A stretch of 64,000 bases of DNA from Bacteroidales bacterium (GTDB lineage: Bacteria; Bacteroidota; Bacteroidia; Bacteroidales; VadinHA17): contig JADJLX010000003.1 of NCBI GenBank assembly GCA_016709865.1, forward strand, positions 372,001-436,000. Reading direction: 5' to 3'. This document shows positions 34,815 through 44,184 of the stretch, one piece after another; position 1 is the first letter of the stretch; every line of letters starts with the position of its first letter. The position numbers and the translations under genes are program-made. The notes beneath the pieces are model-generated. The model was not told the DNA's origin and did not search any database. It saw nothing but the letters and a program-made list of their open reading frames with translations.

Positions 34815-36838
34815 AGATCAGTTGCCTTTCTTACAGGCTCGCGTTTGAAAACGAGTCCTGTTCTTGACGGCAGATATAAATAAAGGTATAAAGGAGCATT
34901 TATAATGTTCCTTTCTGCTTTTTTAATAGACAGGTATAATGGTTTTCTGTCAATCCTGTTAAATCCGCCAAACAACTGATCGTCTGTATCAAGAACAATC
35001 CTGAAACGTCCATGAACCGGTATCCCGTAATCAGTGAATGACAGTGTAGGGTGGAAATTAAATACAAATAGCAGATCTCCTCTGATGAATGCAATTACCT
35101 TGTCGCTGTTATTCTCATAAATTCTTTCAACCACCGGATGATTTAGTAAATTATGAACCTGATTAAGCTTGACCATTTCGCGGTCAAACTTTCCTAGGTT
35201 GTAGTACTTAAGCAATTTATTTTCAGCCAGATTCCATTGCCTGCGGGCAAATTTATAACTCCAGTTATTTCCTTCCCTCGGAAAATCAATCCATTCCGGA
35301 TGTCCGAATTCATTACCCATAAAGTTCAGGTAACCGCCTCCTGATGTGGCGAAGGTTATAAGCCTGATCATTTTATGGAGAGCAATGCCCCTATCGGTTG
35401 TAAAAGTATGAACTGACTTCTCCATGCATGAATACATCTCTGCATCGAGCATTCTGAATATAAGCGTTTTATCGCCAACAAGTGCCTGGTCGTGAGACTC
35501 GCAGTATGAGATTATCTTTTCCTCCGGACGGTGTTGGGTTAATTCATACATCAGCTTGCCCATATCCCAGTTCTCATCAACAGTCTCTTTTACCAGTTTT
35601 ATCCAGTAATCAGGCACTCCCATAGATAACCGGTAATCAAAACCAAAGCCTTTCTTCTCTGTCTCTGATGCTATGCCCGGCATTCCGCTCATCTCCTCAG
35701 CAATTGTAAGGGCACCGGGTTTATAATTATGTATCAGTTTATTGGCCAGGTAGAGGTAGATAAGTGCATCTTCATCCTGATTACCATCGAAATATTCATC
35801 ATATGAGGTAAAATTCTTCTCGAGGCCATGATCAAAATAGATCATACTTGTGATCCCGTCGAAACGAAATCCGTCAAACTTATATTCTTCAATCCAGTAC
35901 CGGCAGTTGGAGAGGAGAAAATGAATCACATTATCTTTTCCGTAATCGAAACAGAGTGAGTCCCAGGCTTTGTGATATCTCCTTTCATTGGAATGAAAAT
36001 ATTGTCCGGGATTACCATCGAAGAGTCCGAGTCCTTCATTAATATTTTTAACAGAGTGGGAATGAACAAGGTCCATAATTACCCGTAATCCTTCAGCATG
36101 TGCTTTATCTACAAGTTCCTTTAATTCCTCAGGTGTACCAAACCTTGATGAGGCAGCAAAAAAACTGGAAACATGGTATCCGAAAGAGCCATAGAACGGG
36201 TGCTCCTGGATTGCCATAAGCTGAATTGTGTTATACCCCGATTTTTTAATACGCGGAATAATGTTATCGATGAATTCACGGAATGTCCCGGTTTTTTCCT
36301 CCATCGTAGCCATTCCGACATGTGCCTCATATATAACAGGTGCACTCTTTTCCGGGGTAAAGTTCTTCTTTATCCATTTATACTCTGCTTCGGGATGCCA
36401 TACCTGGGCACTGAAGATCTTGGTCTTATCATCCTGAACAAGTCTTGTGGCATAAGATGGAATACGTTCTCCTTTTCCGCCTTCCCAGAGAACAGACAGT
36501 TTGAACAGATCGCCATGCTTAAGGGAGCTGACCGGCAATTTTAATTCCCAGTCGCCATTGGCATTTAACCTTTTCATGCGGAATTCTTCCTTCTCTTTCC
36601 ATCCGTTAAAGACTCCTATAAGGAATATACTTTTTGCATTTGGAGCCCATTCCCTGAAAACCCACGAATCGCTACTGCGGTGTAAACCGTAATAGTAGTG
36701 TCCCATGGCAAAATCCGACAATGAACCGGTTCCTGTCAGATGTTTCTCCTTAAGAAGGCATTTCTCTATACGTTTTTCAATAGTATCAGTATAAGGCTTC
36801 AGCCATGAGTCGGTATTATAGAAAGGTGCCGGATTCAT
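34811..36838 (-). CDS. glgB: 1,4-alpha-glucan branching enzyme, eukaryote-like GH13
   Basis: A 675-residue GH13 branching enzyme. A CBM48-like N-terminal domain (YYYGLHRSSDSWVFREWAPNAKSIFLIG) precedes the barrel: APVIYEAHVGMATMEE, VIMDLVHSHS, FDGFRFDGITSM (nucleophile Asp), LTIAEEMSGMPG (acid Glu) and ISYCESHDQALVGDKT (stabilising Asp). Sequence and domain order resemble eukaryotic GBE1 more than E. coli GlgB. The ATG at 36838 (MNPAPFYN) is used; a TTG 39 bases upstream adds unrelated residues. It is the only glycogen gene on the minus strand and converges on the synthase-phosphorylase fusion. Confidence 0.95.
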   Translation of the reverse strand: MNPAPFYNTDSWLKPYTDTIEKRIEKCLLKEKHLTGTGSLSDFAMGHYYYGLHRSSDSWVFREWAPNAKSIFLIGVFNGWKEKEEFRMKRLNANGDWELKLPVSSLKHGDLFKLSVLWEGGKGERIPSYATRLVQDDKTKIFSAQVWHPEAEYKWIKKNFTPEKSAPVIYEAHVGMATMEEKTGTFREFIDNIIPRIKKSGYNTIQLMAIQEHPFYGSFGYHVSSFFAASSRFGTPEELKELVDKAHAEGLRVIMDLVHSHSVKNINEGLGLFDGNPGQYFHSNERRYHKAWDSLCFDYGKDNVIHFLLSNCRYWIEEYKFDGFRFDGITSMIYFDHGLEKNFTSYDEYFDGNQDEDALIYLYLANKLIHNYKPGALTIAEEMSGMPGIASETEKKGFGFDYRLSMGVPDYWIKLVKETVDENWDMGKLMYELTQHRPEEKIISYCESHDQALVGDKTLIFRMLDAEMYSCMEKSVHTFTTDRGIALHKMIRLITFATSGGGYLNFMGNEFGHPEWIDFPREGNNWSYKFARRQWNLAENKLLKYYNLGKFDREMVKLNQVHNLLNHPVVERIYENNSDKVIAFIRGDLLFVFNFHPTLSFTDYGIPVHGRFRIVLDTDDQLFGGFNRIDRKPLYLSIKKAERNIINAPLYLYLYLPSRTGLVFKREPVRKATDL

Positions 36839-36893
36839 TCGGATCAGATTAAAAGATATCTTTCTATAAAAGTACAAAAACTAAATCATTATA

Positions 36894-36925
36894 TTGTTCA
36901 ATTTCAATGGGCTTTGCTATTTTTG
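36894..36925 (+). promoter_or_regulatory. Possible promoter for ribF
   Basis: TATTTTTG (36918-36925) matches TAnnTTTG; a TTG at 36894-36896 lies 21 bp upstream as a weak -33 element. The -7 box is 18 bp before the ATG. Confidence 0.5.
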
Positions 36926-36942
36926 CAACTTAATATTCTTCT

Positions 36943-37878
36943 ATGATAATTCATTATGGATGTGAGAGTCTTAATCTGGGTTCACCCGTCGTGACTCTTG
37001 GGATTTTTGACGGAGTTCACCGCGGACACATGACTCTTTTGTCAAGTCTCGTTTTAAGGGCGAAAGAGGCAAACGGGGAATCGGTTGTTATTACTTTCTC
37101 GCCACATCCGCGACTAGTTCTGTCGAAAGACCAGGCTGATCTCATGTTTCTTACAACTATGAAGGAAAAACAGGTACTTCTTGAAGGTGCAGGGATTGAC
37201 CATCTGATAGTACTTGATTTCAGCGAGGAGTTCAGCAGAATGAATGCATGTGATTTTGTGAGTGAAGTTCTTGTTGACAAAATCGGAACAAAACATCTGC
37301 TGGTTGGGTATAATCATCACTTTGGAAGAAGGGGAGAGGGTGATTTCAATACAATAGTCCAATGCTCGGAATCATTTAACTTTAAAGTAGAACAGGTGCA
37401 GGGTTTTCAATCAGAGGAGGGAGCAATCAGCTCATCAATTATCCGGAAAGCACTGACTGAAGGAAGGCTTGATGCGGCGAACTCCATGCTGGGTTACCCA
37501 TATTCTCTCAGCGGAGAGGTTGTACCGGGAAAGCAGCTTGGCCGCTCACTCGGATTTCCTACTGCCAATATAAAACCCGATGATAAACATAAACTTATTC
37601 CCGCAAATGGTGTTTATGCTGTGGAGGTCATGATAAAAGGAACAGAATATAAGGGGATGCTGAGTATAGGTACAAATCCTACAGTAAATGACAGTTCTGC
37701 GGACAGGAGTATTGAGGTAAATATTTTAAATTTTGAGAAGGATATTTACGGAGAGAATATTACAATAACATTTAAGAAATGGCTACGAGATGAAATCAGA
37801 TTCAACAATGTATCTGAACTTACGAGACAGATGGAGATAGATAAACAGGATACAATCAGGTTGCTGTCACATAAATAA
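36943..37878 (+). CDS. ribF: Bifunctional riboflavin kinase/FMN adenylyltransferase
   Basis: A 311-residue enzyme making FMN and FAD. The N-terminal nucleotidyl-transferase domain shows [39 protein letters not shown] and [10 protein letters not shown]. The C-terminal riboflavin kinase domain shows [43 protein letters not shown] and the [12 protein letters not shown] block. Length and motif order are those of standard RibF. It is divergent from glgB and followed 43 bp later by ahcY, which has its own -7 box. Confidence 0.96.
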   Translation: MIIHYGCESLNLGSPVVTLGIFDGVHRGHMTLLSSLVLRAKEANGESVVITFSPHPRLVLSKDQADLMFLTTMKEKQVLLEGAGIDHLIVLDFSEEFSRMNACDFVSEVLVDKIGTKHLLVGYNHHFGRRGEGDFNTIVQCSESFNFKVEQVQGFQSEEGAISSSIIRKALTEGRLDAANSMLGYPYSLSGEVVPGKQLGRSLGFPTANIKPDDKHKLIPANGVYAVEVMIKGTEYKGMLSIGTNPTVNDSSADRSIEVNILNFEKDIYGENITITFKKWLRDEIRFNNVSELTRQMEIDKQDTIRLLSHK

Positions 37879-37890
37879 CAATAGTTTTAT

Positions 37891-37898
37891 TATCTTTG
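37891..37898 (+). promoter_or_regulatory. -7 element for ahcY
   Basis: TATCTTTG matches TAnnTTTG and lies 23 bp before the ATG. The expected -33 position overlaps the end of ribF and has no clear TTTG. Confidence 0.45.
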
Positions 37899-37921
37899 CA
37901 GACTTAAAAACAGATAAATAT

Positions 37922-39337
37922 ATGAACGTAAAAGTTGATCCAATGCATTACCAGGTTAAAGATATATCGCTTGCAGATTTTGGAAGAAAAGAGATTGAGA
38001 TTGCTGAGAAAGAGATGCCGGGACTTCTGGCTATCAGAAAAAAATATTCAAAGGAGAAGCCTTTAAAAGGTGCCCGTATAACAGGTTCTCTGCACATGAC
38101 AATACAGACAGCTGTTCTTATTGAGACACTTGCTGAACTCGGAGCAGATGTACGCTGGGCTAGCTGTAATATTTTCTCAACACAGGATCATGCAGCAGCT
38201 GCTATAGCTGCGAAGGGTATTCCTGTATTTGCCTGGAAAGGCGAAACTCTTGAGGAGTACTGGTGGTGTACCGCTCAGGCTCTGACTTTCCCCGGCGGGA
38301 AAGGACCACATCTGCTTGTTGACGATGGAGGTGATGCTTCACTAATGGTTCATCTAGGATATAAGGCAGAGAAAAATCCTTCAATACTCGATAAAAAAGC
38401 TGAGAACAGGGAAGAATCAATAATTCTTGCGACACTGAAAGATCTGCTTGTGAAAGAGCCGGGTAAATGGACACGTGCAGTGAAAGATCTTAAGGGCATT
38501 TCAGAGGAGACTACAACAGGCGTTCACAGGCTTTATCAGATGATGGAAGCAGGTGAATTACTTGTTCCTGCTATCAATGTTAACGATTCTGTTACCAAAT
38601 CAAAATTCGACAATCTTTATGGTTGCCGCGAATCGCTTGCCGATGGTATCAAGAGGGCAACAGATGTGATGCTTGCAGGAAAAGTTGTTGTAGTTTGCGG
38701 ATACGGAGATGTTGGTAAGGGATGCGCAAAATCGATGAAGTCGTACGGCGCTAGGGTAATAGTTACCGAAATCGATCCTATATGCGCACTTCAGGCTCTG
38801 ATGGAAGGCTTTGAAGTAAAGACAATTGAAGATTCTCTGGATGAAGGTAATATATATGTTACTGCAACAGGAAACAAAGATATTGTTACTGTAGAACATA
38901 TGAAGAAGATGAAGGATCAGTCAATAGTTTGTAATATCGGCCATTTTGATAATGAGATCCAGGTTGACAAACTGAATGCATTGAAAGATGTAAAAATGAT
39001 AAATATCAAGCCTCAGGTTGATAAATATGTGTTTCCTGACGGTCATTCAATTTTCATGCTGGCAGAGGGAAGACTTGTGAATCTAGGTTGTGCAACCGGA
39101 CATCCTTCATTTGTAATGAGTAACTCATTCAGTAATCAGACTCTTGCACAGATTGAACTCTGGACCAAGAAATACGAAGTTGGTGTTTACAGGCTTCCGA
39201 AAGATCTCGATGAAGAGGTTGCCCGTCTGCATCTTGGTCAGCTGGGTGCTAAACTGACTATCCTTACTAAAGATCAATCAGATTATATTGGAGTTAGTCA
39301 ATCAGGACCTTACAAACCTGATCATTACAGATACTAA
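37922..39337 (+). CDS. ahcY: Adenosylhomocysteinase
   Basis: A 471-residue NAD-dependent enzyme that splits S-adenosylhomocysteine into adenosine and homocysteine, keeping methylation going. Family blocks: [82 protein letters not shown] (NAD site), [18 protein letters not shown] and the C-terminal KPDHYRY with the Lys and Tyr that reach the partner subunit's NAD. It has the ~40-residue insert seen in many bacterial forms (around [17 protein letters not shown]). A repeat-rich hairpin region follows. Confidence 0.97.
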   Translation: MNVKVDPMHYQVKDISLADFGRKEIEIAEKEMPGLLAIRKKYSKEKPLKGARITGSLHMTIQTAVLIETLAELGADVRWASCNIFSTQDHAAAAIAAKGIPVFAWKGETLEEYWWCTAQALTFPGGKGPHLLVDDGGDASLMVHLGYKAEKNPSILDKKAENREESIILATLKDLLVKEPGKWTRAVKDLKGISEETTTGVHRLYQMMEAGELLVPAINVNDSVTKSKFDNLYGCRESLADGIKRATDVMLAGKVVVVCGYGDVGKGCAKSMKSYGARVIVTEIDPICALQALMEGFEVKTIEDSLDEGNIYVTATGNKDIVTVEHMKKMKDQSIVCNIGHFDNEIQVDKLNALKDVKMINIKPQVDKYVFPDGHSIFMLAEGRLVNLGCATGHPSFVMSNSFSNQTLAQIELWTKKYEVGVYRLPKDLDEEVARLHLGQLGAKLTILTKDQSDYIGVSQSGPYKPDHYRY

Positions 39338-39342
39338 ATCAA

Positions 39343-39454
39343 TTAACCACGAAGGACACTAAGGAAACTCAAAGCACACAAAGGGAAAAATTAATTCTTA
39401 ATTCTTTATCCTTTGTGTCCTTCGTGAAAAAACCTTTGTGCCCTTTGTGGTTAA
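39343..39454. repeat. Inverted repeat built of YTTYGTG units, after ahcY
   Basis: Nested arms: TTAACCAC/GTGGTTAA (39343-39350 with 39447-39454) and a 17 bp arm at 39348-39364 pairing with 39410-39426 with one mismatch. The right half is a run of CTTTGTG/CTTCGTG heptamers starting at 39411, 39420, 39434 and 39443. It may end ahcY transcription but has no clean T tract. The same heptamer style recurs at 47.4-47.6 kb. Confidence 0.75.
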
Positions 39455-39483
39455 AATATTTCTATAAATAACATTGAAAATTC

Positions 39484-39969
39484 TCAATAGTTATTCCATA
39501 CCCTTACATATCTTCCGTCGAAGCTGGTCTTGTAGTTCTTGAGAGGATATCTGCCAACGCCCCCGGGAGAGGGTGTACCGTAAGATGCAAGTTCATAAAC
39601 AGTTCCGCATTTGGGGCAGACAGCTTTGGCGAAGTTGACTTTATCTATCCTCACCTGTACGTTCAGATTATTCACTGCATAATCGTGCGGACAGGTGCGG
39701 TCGTAAGCATAAAACTCATTTACCCCGCTTGTTACGATTATTCCGTTGCTGTTGTATCCTGCTGATCTCCTTCCCCAGTTATTGGTGCGATAATCAACTG
39801 TATCAGAGCCGAATATTGAATTCAGATTAACGAATTCAGGGTCTAATAGATCGAGTGTGAAATCAACATATACATCAGGTATCACATCGTTTTTCTTATT
39901 GCAGGAACTTGTGATTACTGCAAAGATCAATGTGATTAAAAAAAATCTTATTTTTGGAACTGATGTCAC
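39484..39969 (-). CDS. Rieske-like lipoprotein with CxH/CxxC ligands
   Basis: A 161-residue lipoprotein (lipobox TSSC, Cys23). The C-terminal half resembles a small Rieske [2Fe-2S] domain: YDRTCPHDYAV (Cys93, His95) and AKAVCPKCGTVYELASYGTPSPGGVGRYPLKNY (Cys118, Cys121), with the proline-rich loop and PLKNY strand of that fold. The last ligand position, normally His in CxxH, is Cys121, so a three-Cys/one-His set is implied if a cluster binds. A TAATTTTG box at 39996-39989 may be its -7 element. No partner oxygenase or cytochrome b is adjacent; function unknown. Confidence 0.65.
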   Translation of the reverse strand: MTSVPKIRFFLITLIFAVITSSCNKKNDVIPDVYVDFTLDLLDPEFVNLNSIFGSDTVDYRTNNWGRRSAGYNSNGIIVTSGVNEFYAYDRTCPHDYAVNNLNVQVRIDKVNFAKAVCPKCGTVYELASYGTPSPGGVGRYPLKNYKTSFDGRYVRVWNNY

Positions 39970-40050
39970 CCGGTATATTTTAGTACTGCAAAATTAGTAT
40001 AACCCCGGGAATTTAACGTCACGATGATATTTTTATTGTAATGACTGAAA

Positions 40051-40443
40051 ATGAATAATATATCTATGAAGAAACTTTATATTTTACTATTTATTTCAAC
40101 ACTTGCTATCGGATCGGCGAATGCCCAGCTTTTTCATAGAAATGCAGCACGGAGTGCTGAGAAAGGATTGTTTGGTAAGTCACTCAGTAAGAAAAAGCAA
40201 GTCAAGGTGAAGGAGCCCCGCAGCGTACTGAAAGCAAAAAAGAAGCAGGAGGCTAATGAGAACAAGATCAAGAAGGATTATGCTGCACATGTTAAGAAAT
40301 CGCAAAAGAGAACTGTTGACATACAAACGCCTGAAGTACAGGAGCGTATGAAACAGAATCAAAAGAATATGGAGCTAAGGGACAAAGCAAAAAAGAAGAA
40401 AACCCGCACAAGCAGCAAGAAAGCCGGAAAAAAATATAATTAG
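40051..40443 (+). CDS. Small secreted lysine-rich protein, unknown
   Basis: A 130-residue protein (125 from an alternative ATG at 40066). A Sec signal peptide (MKKLYILLFISTLAIGSANAQ) is followed by a very basic, helix-prone mature part (about one Lys in four: GKSLSKKKQVKVKEPRS, KAKKKQEANENKIKK, DKAKKKKTRTSSKKAGKK). No domain is recognised. The signal peptide and uninterrupted frame support a real gene. It could bind nucleic acid, lipopolysaccharide or other anions outside the inner membrane; this is a guess. Confidence 0.6.
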   Translation: MNNISMKKLYILLFISTLAIGSANAQLFHRNAARSAEKGLFGKSLSKKKQVKVKEPRSVLKAKKKQEANENKIKKDYAAHVKKSQKRTVDIQTPEVQERMKQNQKNMELRDKAKKKKTRTSSKKAGKKYN

Positions 40444-40496
40444 AATGAAAATTTTACTTTAAATACTTGTAAAACACCTGTTCACAGGATTTTTAA

Positions 40497-40527
40497 TTTG
40501 TAATTTATTAAAAAATTTGTATATTTG
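40497..40527 (+). promoter_or_regulatory. Bacteroidota-type promoter for greA
   Basis: TTTG (40497-40500), 19 bp, TATATTTG (40520-40527). The ~55 nt leader contains a small hairpin (TTCCGG/CCGGAA, 40539-40555) before the ATG at 40588. Confidence 0.75.
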
Positions 40528-40587
40528 TTTTTGAAGAGTTCCGGCAACCCCGGAATTCTTCTTATTTTTTAAATACAAGAGAGAAAA

Positions 40588-41061
40588 ATGTCAGAGGTTA
40601 TTTATGTAACTGGGGAAGGTTTGCAAAAACTTAAAGAAGAGCTCGAACAGCTTAGAAATGTTGAGCGTCCTTCTATATCAAGGCAGATAGCAGAGGCAAG
40701 AGACAAGGGTGACCTTTCTGAAAATGCAGAATATGCTGCTGCCAAGGAGGCACAGGGAATGCTTGAGATGAAAATAAACAAGCTTGAGGATCTCGTTGCC
40801 AGAGCCAGGATTATTGACGAATCCAAAATCGATATATTTACAGTTCAGATACTTAATAAAGTAAAGATTAAGAACAAGACAAATAATTCAGTTATGGAGT
40901 ACCAGCTTGTCCCGGAAAGTGAAGCAAATTTCAAGCTGGGCAAGATAGCTGTCAGTTCTCCGATTGCACAGGGACTAATAGGTAAGAAGGTGGGAGATGT
41001 TGTGAATATAAAAGTCCCTTCAGGAGTAATTCCTTTTGAAATTATTTCTATTTCGATGTAA
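40588..41061 (+). CDS. greA: Transcription elongation factor GreA
   Basis: A 157-residue factor that rescues backtracked RNA polymerase by stimulating transcript cleavage. The N-terminal coiled coil carries the acidic tip (ARDKGDLSENAEYAAAKEAQ), and the C-terminal FKBP-like domain includes LIGKKVGDVVNIKVPSG. Length is normal. It has its own promoter and precedes the HIT gene by 21 bp. Confidence 0.97.
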   Translation: MSEVIYVTGEGLQKLKEELEQLRNVERPSISRQIAEARDKGDLSENAEYAAAKEAQGMLEMKINKLEDLVARARIIDESKIDIFTVQILNKVKIKNKTNNSVMEYQLVPESEANFKLGKIAVSSPIAQGLIGKKVGDVVNIKVPSGVIPFEIISISM

Positions 41062-41082
41062 TAATTTTATTCTTAGTTCATC

Positions 41083-41487
41083 ATGGCAACCATTTTTACA
41101 AAAATCATTAATGGGGAAATTCCTTGTTATAAGGTAGCTGAGGACGAAAACTATTTTGCATTTCTCGACATAAATCCTTTAAGAGCAGGTCATACGCTCG
41201 TTGTCCCGAAGAAAGAGACTGATTATATTTTTGATCTGGGTGATGATCAGCTCGCCGGGATAATTCTTTTTTCGAAAAAGGTTGCTGCAGCCATCAAGGA
41301 AGCATATCCATGCAACCGCATTGGTGTTGCAATTCTTGGGCTGGAAGTACCTCATGCACACATTCATCTTGTTCCGATGGATAGCATGGAAGATGTTAAC
41401 TTCAAAAATCCAAAGCTTAAGTTCTCACCTGAAGAATTTAAGGAGATAGCTGCCAGAATCAACAGCAAAATCATTTTACCATTTTAG
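41083..41487 (+). CDS. HIT family nucleotide hydrolase (HINT-like)
   Basis: A 134-residue protein of the histidine triad family. The start TIFTKIINGEIPCYKV, the block FLDINPLRAGHTLVVPK and the triad PHAHIHLVP are typical of HINT purine nucleoside phosphoramidases. It would hydrolyse AMP-lysine-type or related nucleotide conjugates in the cytosol. It is probably co-transcribed with greA; comF follows after 37 bp. Confidence 0.93.
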   Translation: MATIFTKIINGEIPCYKVAEDENYFAFLDINPLRAGHTLVVPKKETDYIFDLGDDQLAGIILFSKKVAAAIKEAYPCNRIGVAILGLEVPHAHIHLVPMDSMEDVNFKNPKLKFSPEEFKEIAARINSKIILPF

Positions 41488-41524
41488 AAAATTTGTATCT
41501 TACAGGTATAATTCTGCCCGCTGC

Positions 41525-42226
41525 ATGAATTACCTGTATGATCTGTGGGATGACTTTATAAGTCTTCTCTTTCCGCGGCTTTGCTATGGTTGCGGAAACC
41601 ACCTGATGAGAAATGAATACCTCATCTGCACAGAGTGTTATGTAGTTATTCCAAGAACAGACTATCATAATATACCTGAAAATCCTGTGGCTCAGCTCTT
41701 CTGGGGACGATGCCACCTGGAGAAAGCCGCAGCATTCTCATATTATAATAAAGGCAGCAGGATCAGAACACTTATTCATAATCTTAAATACAAAGGGATA
41801 AAGGAAATAGGACCTGAACTTGGTTCCATATACGGAAAAACACTCAAATCTTCAGGCTTTGTTGATGACGTTGATCTGATTATTCCTGTTCCTCTTCATC
41901 CGTTTAAGCAGAGAAAGCGGGGATTTAATCAAAGTGAATTAATCTGTGACGGAATAGCTGCTGTTTCAGACATTCCTGTTGACATCAATTCTCTGATCAG
42001 ATCAACCCGGTCGGAAACACAGACAAAAAGATCGCGTTATGAAAGATGGACTAATGTGGAAGGCATCTTTTGCCTTACTGATCCTGCACCCCTGACGGGG
42101 AAACATATTCTGCTTGTGGATGATGTAATAACAACTGGCTCTACAATCGAATCGTGTGCCAGCGAGTTACTGAAGGTGGAAGGTGTTAAGGTAAGTGTTG
42201 TGGCACTTGCCTATGCTGTTATGTAA
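41525..42226 (+). CDS. comF: ComF family phosphoribosyltransferase-like protein
   Basis: A 233-residue protein. The N-terminal zinc-binding part has LCYGCGNHL and LICTECYVV. The C-terminal phosphoribosyltransferase fold has IIPVPLHPFKQRKRGFNQSELI and the PRPP loop ILLVDDVITTGSTIESCA. ComF proteins support uptake of transforming single-stranded DNA across the inner membrane, and together with the comM-like gene at 8.7 kb this hints at natural competence, though core uptake genes are not in view. It ends 7 bp before the convergent ruvC stop. Confidence 0.93.
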   Translation: MNYLYDLWDDFISLLFPRLCYGCGNHLMRNEYLICTECYVVIPRTDYHNIPENPVAQLFWGRCHLEKAAAFSYYNKGSRIRTLIHNLKYKGIKEIGPELGSIYGKTLKSSGFVDDVDLIIPVPLHPFKQRKRGFNQSELICDGIAAVSDIPVDINSLIRSTRSETQTKRSRYERWTNVEGIFCLTDPAPLTGKHILLVDDVITTGSTIESCASELLKVEGVKVSVVALAYAVM

Positions 42227-42233
42227 CAATCCC

Positions 42234-42803
42234 TTACTCTTTCGTCTTAACCCTTTTTGGATTTTTATTCATAAAATCTTTCCAGCTGTTATAGGCTTTT
42301 TCCTGTGTGGGATTGTTGGTCTGATAGAAATGGCACAATGCAGCTGCCAGACCGTCGGTTGCATCAAGTTTGATATCTGTAAGGCTGAATTTCAGGATAT
42401 TCATAAGCATCGCAGCCACCTGCTCCTTTGAGGCTGCACCCTGACCGGTTATCGACATCTTAATTTTTCTGGGAGCATACTCGAAAATAGGCAGCGATCT
42501 CGAAAGAGCCGCAGCTATTGCAGCACCCTGAGCCCTTCCTAGTTTAAGCATCGACTGAACGTTCTTCCCGAAAAACGGCGCTTCAATAGCCAGTTCGTCA
42601 GGATGATACTCATCAATTATGCCTGTTGTACGGTCGAAAATATGTTTCAGCTTAACATAGTGGTCATCAAATTTTGAGAGGTCGATCTGTCCGATAGTTA
42701 TGAGCTCGGGAATTGTGCCCACGGTTCTGATAACTCCATATCCAGTGATACTGGTGCCAGGGTCGATACCCAGAATTATTCGTTCTTTTGGTTTTGCTTT
42801 CAA
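42234..42803 (-). CDS. ruvC: Holliday junction resolvase RuvC
   Basis: A 189-residue endonuclease that cuts four-way junctions with RuvAB. Acidic catalytic residues lie in [26 protein letters not shown] and the C-terminal [12 protein letters not shown]. The C-terminus has a 25-residue basic extension ([18 protein letters not shown]). It lies 23 bp after the S41 protease gene on the same strand. Confidence 0.96.
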   Translation of the reverse strand: MKAKPKERIILGIDPGTSITGYGVIRTVGTIPELITIGQIDLSKFDDHYVKLKHIFDRTTGIIDEYHPDELAIEAPFFGKNVQSMLKLGRAQGAAIAAALSRSLPIFEYAPRKIKMSITGQGAASKEQVAAMLMNILKFSLTDIKLDATDGLAAALCHFYQTNNPTQEKAYNSWKDFMNKNPKRVKTKE

Positions 42804-42826
42804 GATATCTGTTAATGAGGACTAAT

Positions 42827-44146
42827 CTACTTATCCATTACAAAGGCATTATTCATCCATGCCGGTTTTTCTGAAAACTGTGGATAACGGCTGAATTCCT
42901 GAGAACCTTTTCCGGAAACAGTACCGTTTTCAAGATAATAAATTGCCTCTTTCAGACAAGCTTCATTACGGTCGTCGAAATCACGGGTAATATCGTCGGT
43001 CGCGATTTTCGCAGGGAAGATGCCATCAAAGAATTCACCCAGGTTTTGTGAATTGACTATTTTAAATGCGATAGGCAGCATTGCATATTTCTTACCAACA
43101 TACCAGGGATACATGCCGGTAGGTTTTCCATTTGTTGTATCGCCAAAACTGACAACATTTACAATCGGTTTGAGACCATTCATAACATCCTCGCTTGCAG
43201 AAGCAGTTGTACGTGAGGTTATTACCATTAGTCTTGGGAGAGCTACTGAATAATCTGTTGTTTTGAAAGCCAGGGATGTGTTATAGTTCTGAAGCTTGTC
43301 ATTATGCGAAAGCTTGGCAAATACTATTCCTTTATATGCATTTCCTGCAATATAGCTTGCAAGTGTTTGCGCAATATTCAGGTCACCACCTGAATTATAC
43401 CTCAGATCGAGTATTAAATCCTTGATGCCATTTGCCTGAAAAAATGAAAATGCAGTTATTAGCTCTTGCGGAGCAGGGTTATAGAACGATTCGAATACAA
43501 GATGCCCGGCAACTACTCCTGATTTTAGATGAATAGTGTCATATAACAAAACAGTATTTACACTAAAAGTGGATTTTGTTGTTGGTATTGTTACATCAGT
43601 CCCATCGGGTTTAGTAAAGACAAAGACGTTTGTAATCCCGGCAGTGCTTGCGCCAATCAGATTAGTGTATGCTGCACCATCTCCTGATATAAGAATAGGG
43701 GCCGGGTCAACTCCGTTTATTGTTTTTATTATCCATCCTCTTCGAACACCATTAGTATAAAGATTTGAGTTTTTATAGATCATGGCAATACGGGCTTTTC
43801 CCGAATTGTCAACTCCTATCCTGAAACCATGACCTACAAATTCCCCCTGCAATTCAGCCATGAACTTATCATAATCGGCAACAAAGCTCCATCTGTCGAG
43901 CTTCCTGTAGCGCATTGCCTCAAGAAGTTCATAAGGATCTTTATAGTTATCCTTATTAGCTGTAGTAACACTGCTTGCTTCCGGCATATTGTACCAGAAA
44001 TAGACATCTTTCATTATATCGTAAAGACTGTCGCGTGCCATGGCAGGAGTCAGCGTATTGTCGGGCAGTACAGGATCTTTCTTGCATGATGTAAAGAGTG
44101 CAAGAAATAATATTGGTAAGAAAATAAGCTTCTTCATATTATTCAT
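42827..44146 (-). CDS. S41 family C-terminal processing peptidase-like lipoprotein
   Basis: A 439-residue lipoprotein (lipobox FTSC). The order is a helical N-terminal domain (LYDIMKDVYFWYNMPE), a PDZ-like domain (GVRRGWIIKTINGVDP) and the S41 catalytic core: VAGHLVFESFYNP, DLILDLRYNSGGDLNIAQTLASY and ITSRTTASASEDVMNGL with the probable catalytic Ser. It would cleave proteins near their C-termini at the cell envelope. ATGs at 44146 and 44137 are both possible starts; a TTG upstream is rejected. A -7 box (TATCTTTG, 44179-44172) precedes it. Confidence 0.9.
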   Translation of the reverse strand: MNNMKKLIFLPILFLALFTSCKKDPVLPDNTLTPAMARDSLYDIMKDVYFWYNMPEASSVTTANKDNYKDPYELLEAMRYRKLDRWSFVADYDKFMAELQGEFVGHGFRIGVDNSGKARIAMIYKNSNLYTNGVRRGWIIKTINGVDPAPILISGDGAAYTNLIGASTAGITNVFVFTKPDGTDVTIPTTKSTFSVNTVLLYDTIHLKSGVVAGHLVFESFYNPAPQELITAFSFFQANGIKDLILDLRYNSGGDLNIAQTLASYIAGNAYKGIVFAKLSHNDKLQNYNTSLAFKTTDYSVALPRLMVITSRTTASASEDVMNGLKPIVNVVSFGDTTNGKPTGMYPWYVGKKYAMLPIAFKIVNSQNLGEFFDGIFPAKIATDDITRDFDDRNEACLKEAIYYLENGTVSGKGSQEFSRYPQFSEKPAWMNNAFVMDK

Positions 44147-44171
44147 TAACAAAATTGAAAGAATAAGTGTT

Positions 44172-44179
44172 CAAAGATA
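44172..44179 (-). promoter_or_regulatory. -7 element for the S41 peptidase-ruvC pair
   Basis: TATCTTTG on the minus strand fits TAnnTTTG, 26 bp before the ATG at 44146. The -33 position would fall in the end of the EamA gene and shows no TTTG. Confidence 0.4.
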
Positions 44180-44184
44180 ATTAT

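Noticed and set aside
39343..39454. CRISPR-like array
   Set aside because: The units are 7 bp with short irregular spacing; no repeats of 25-40 bp with unique spacers and no cas genes occur in the window.
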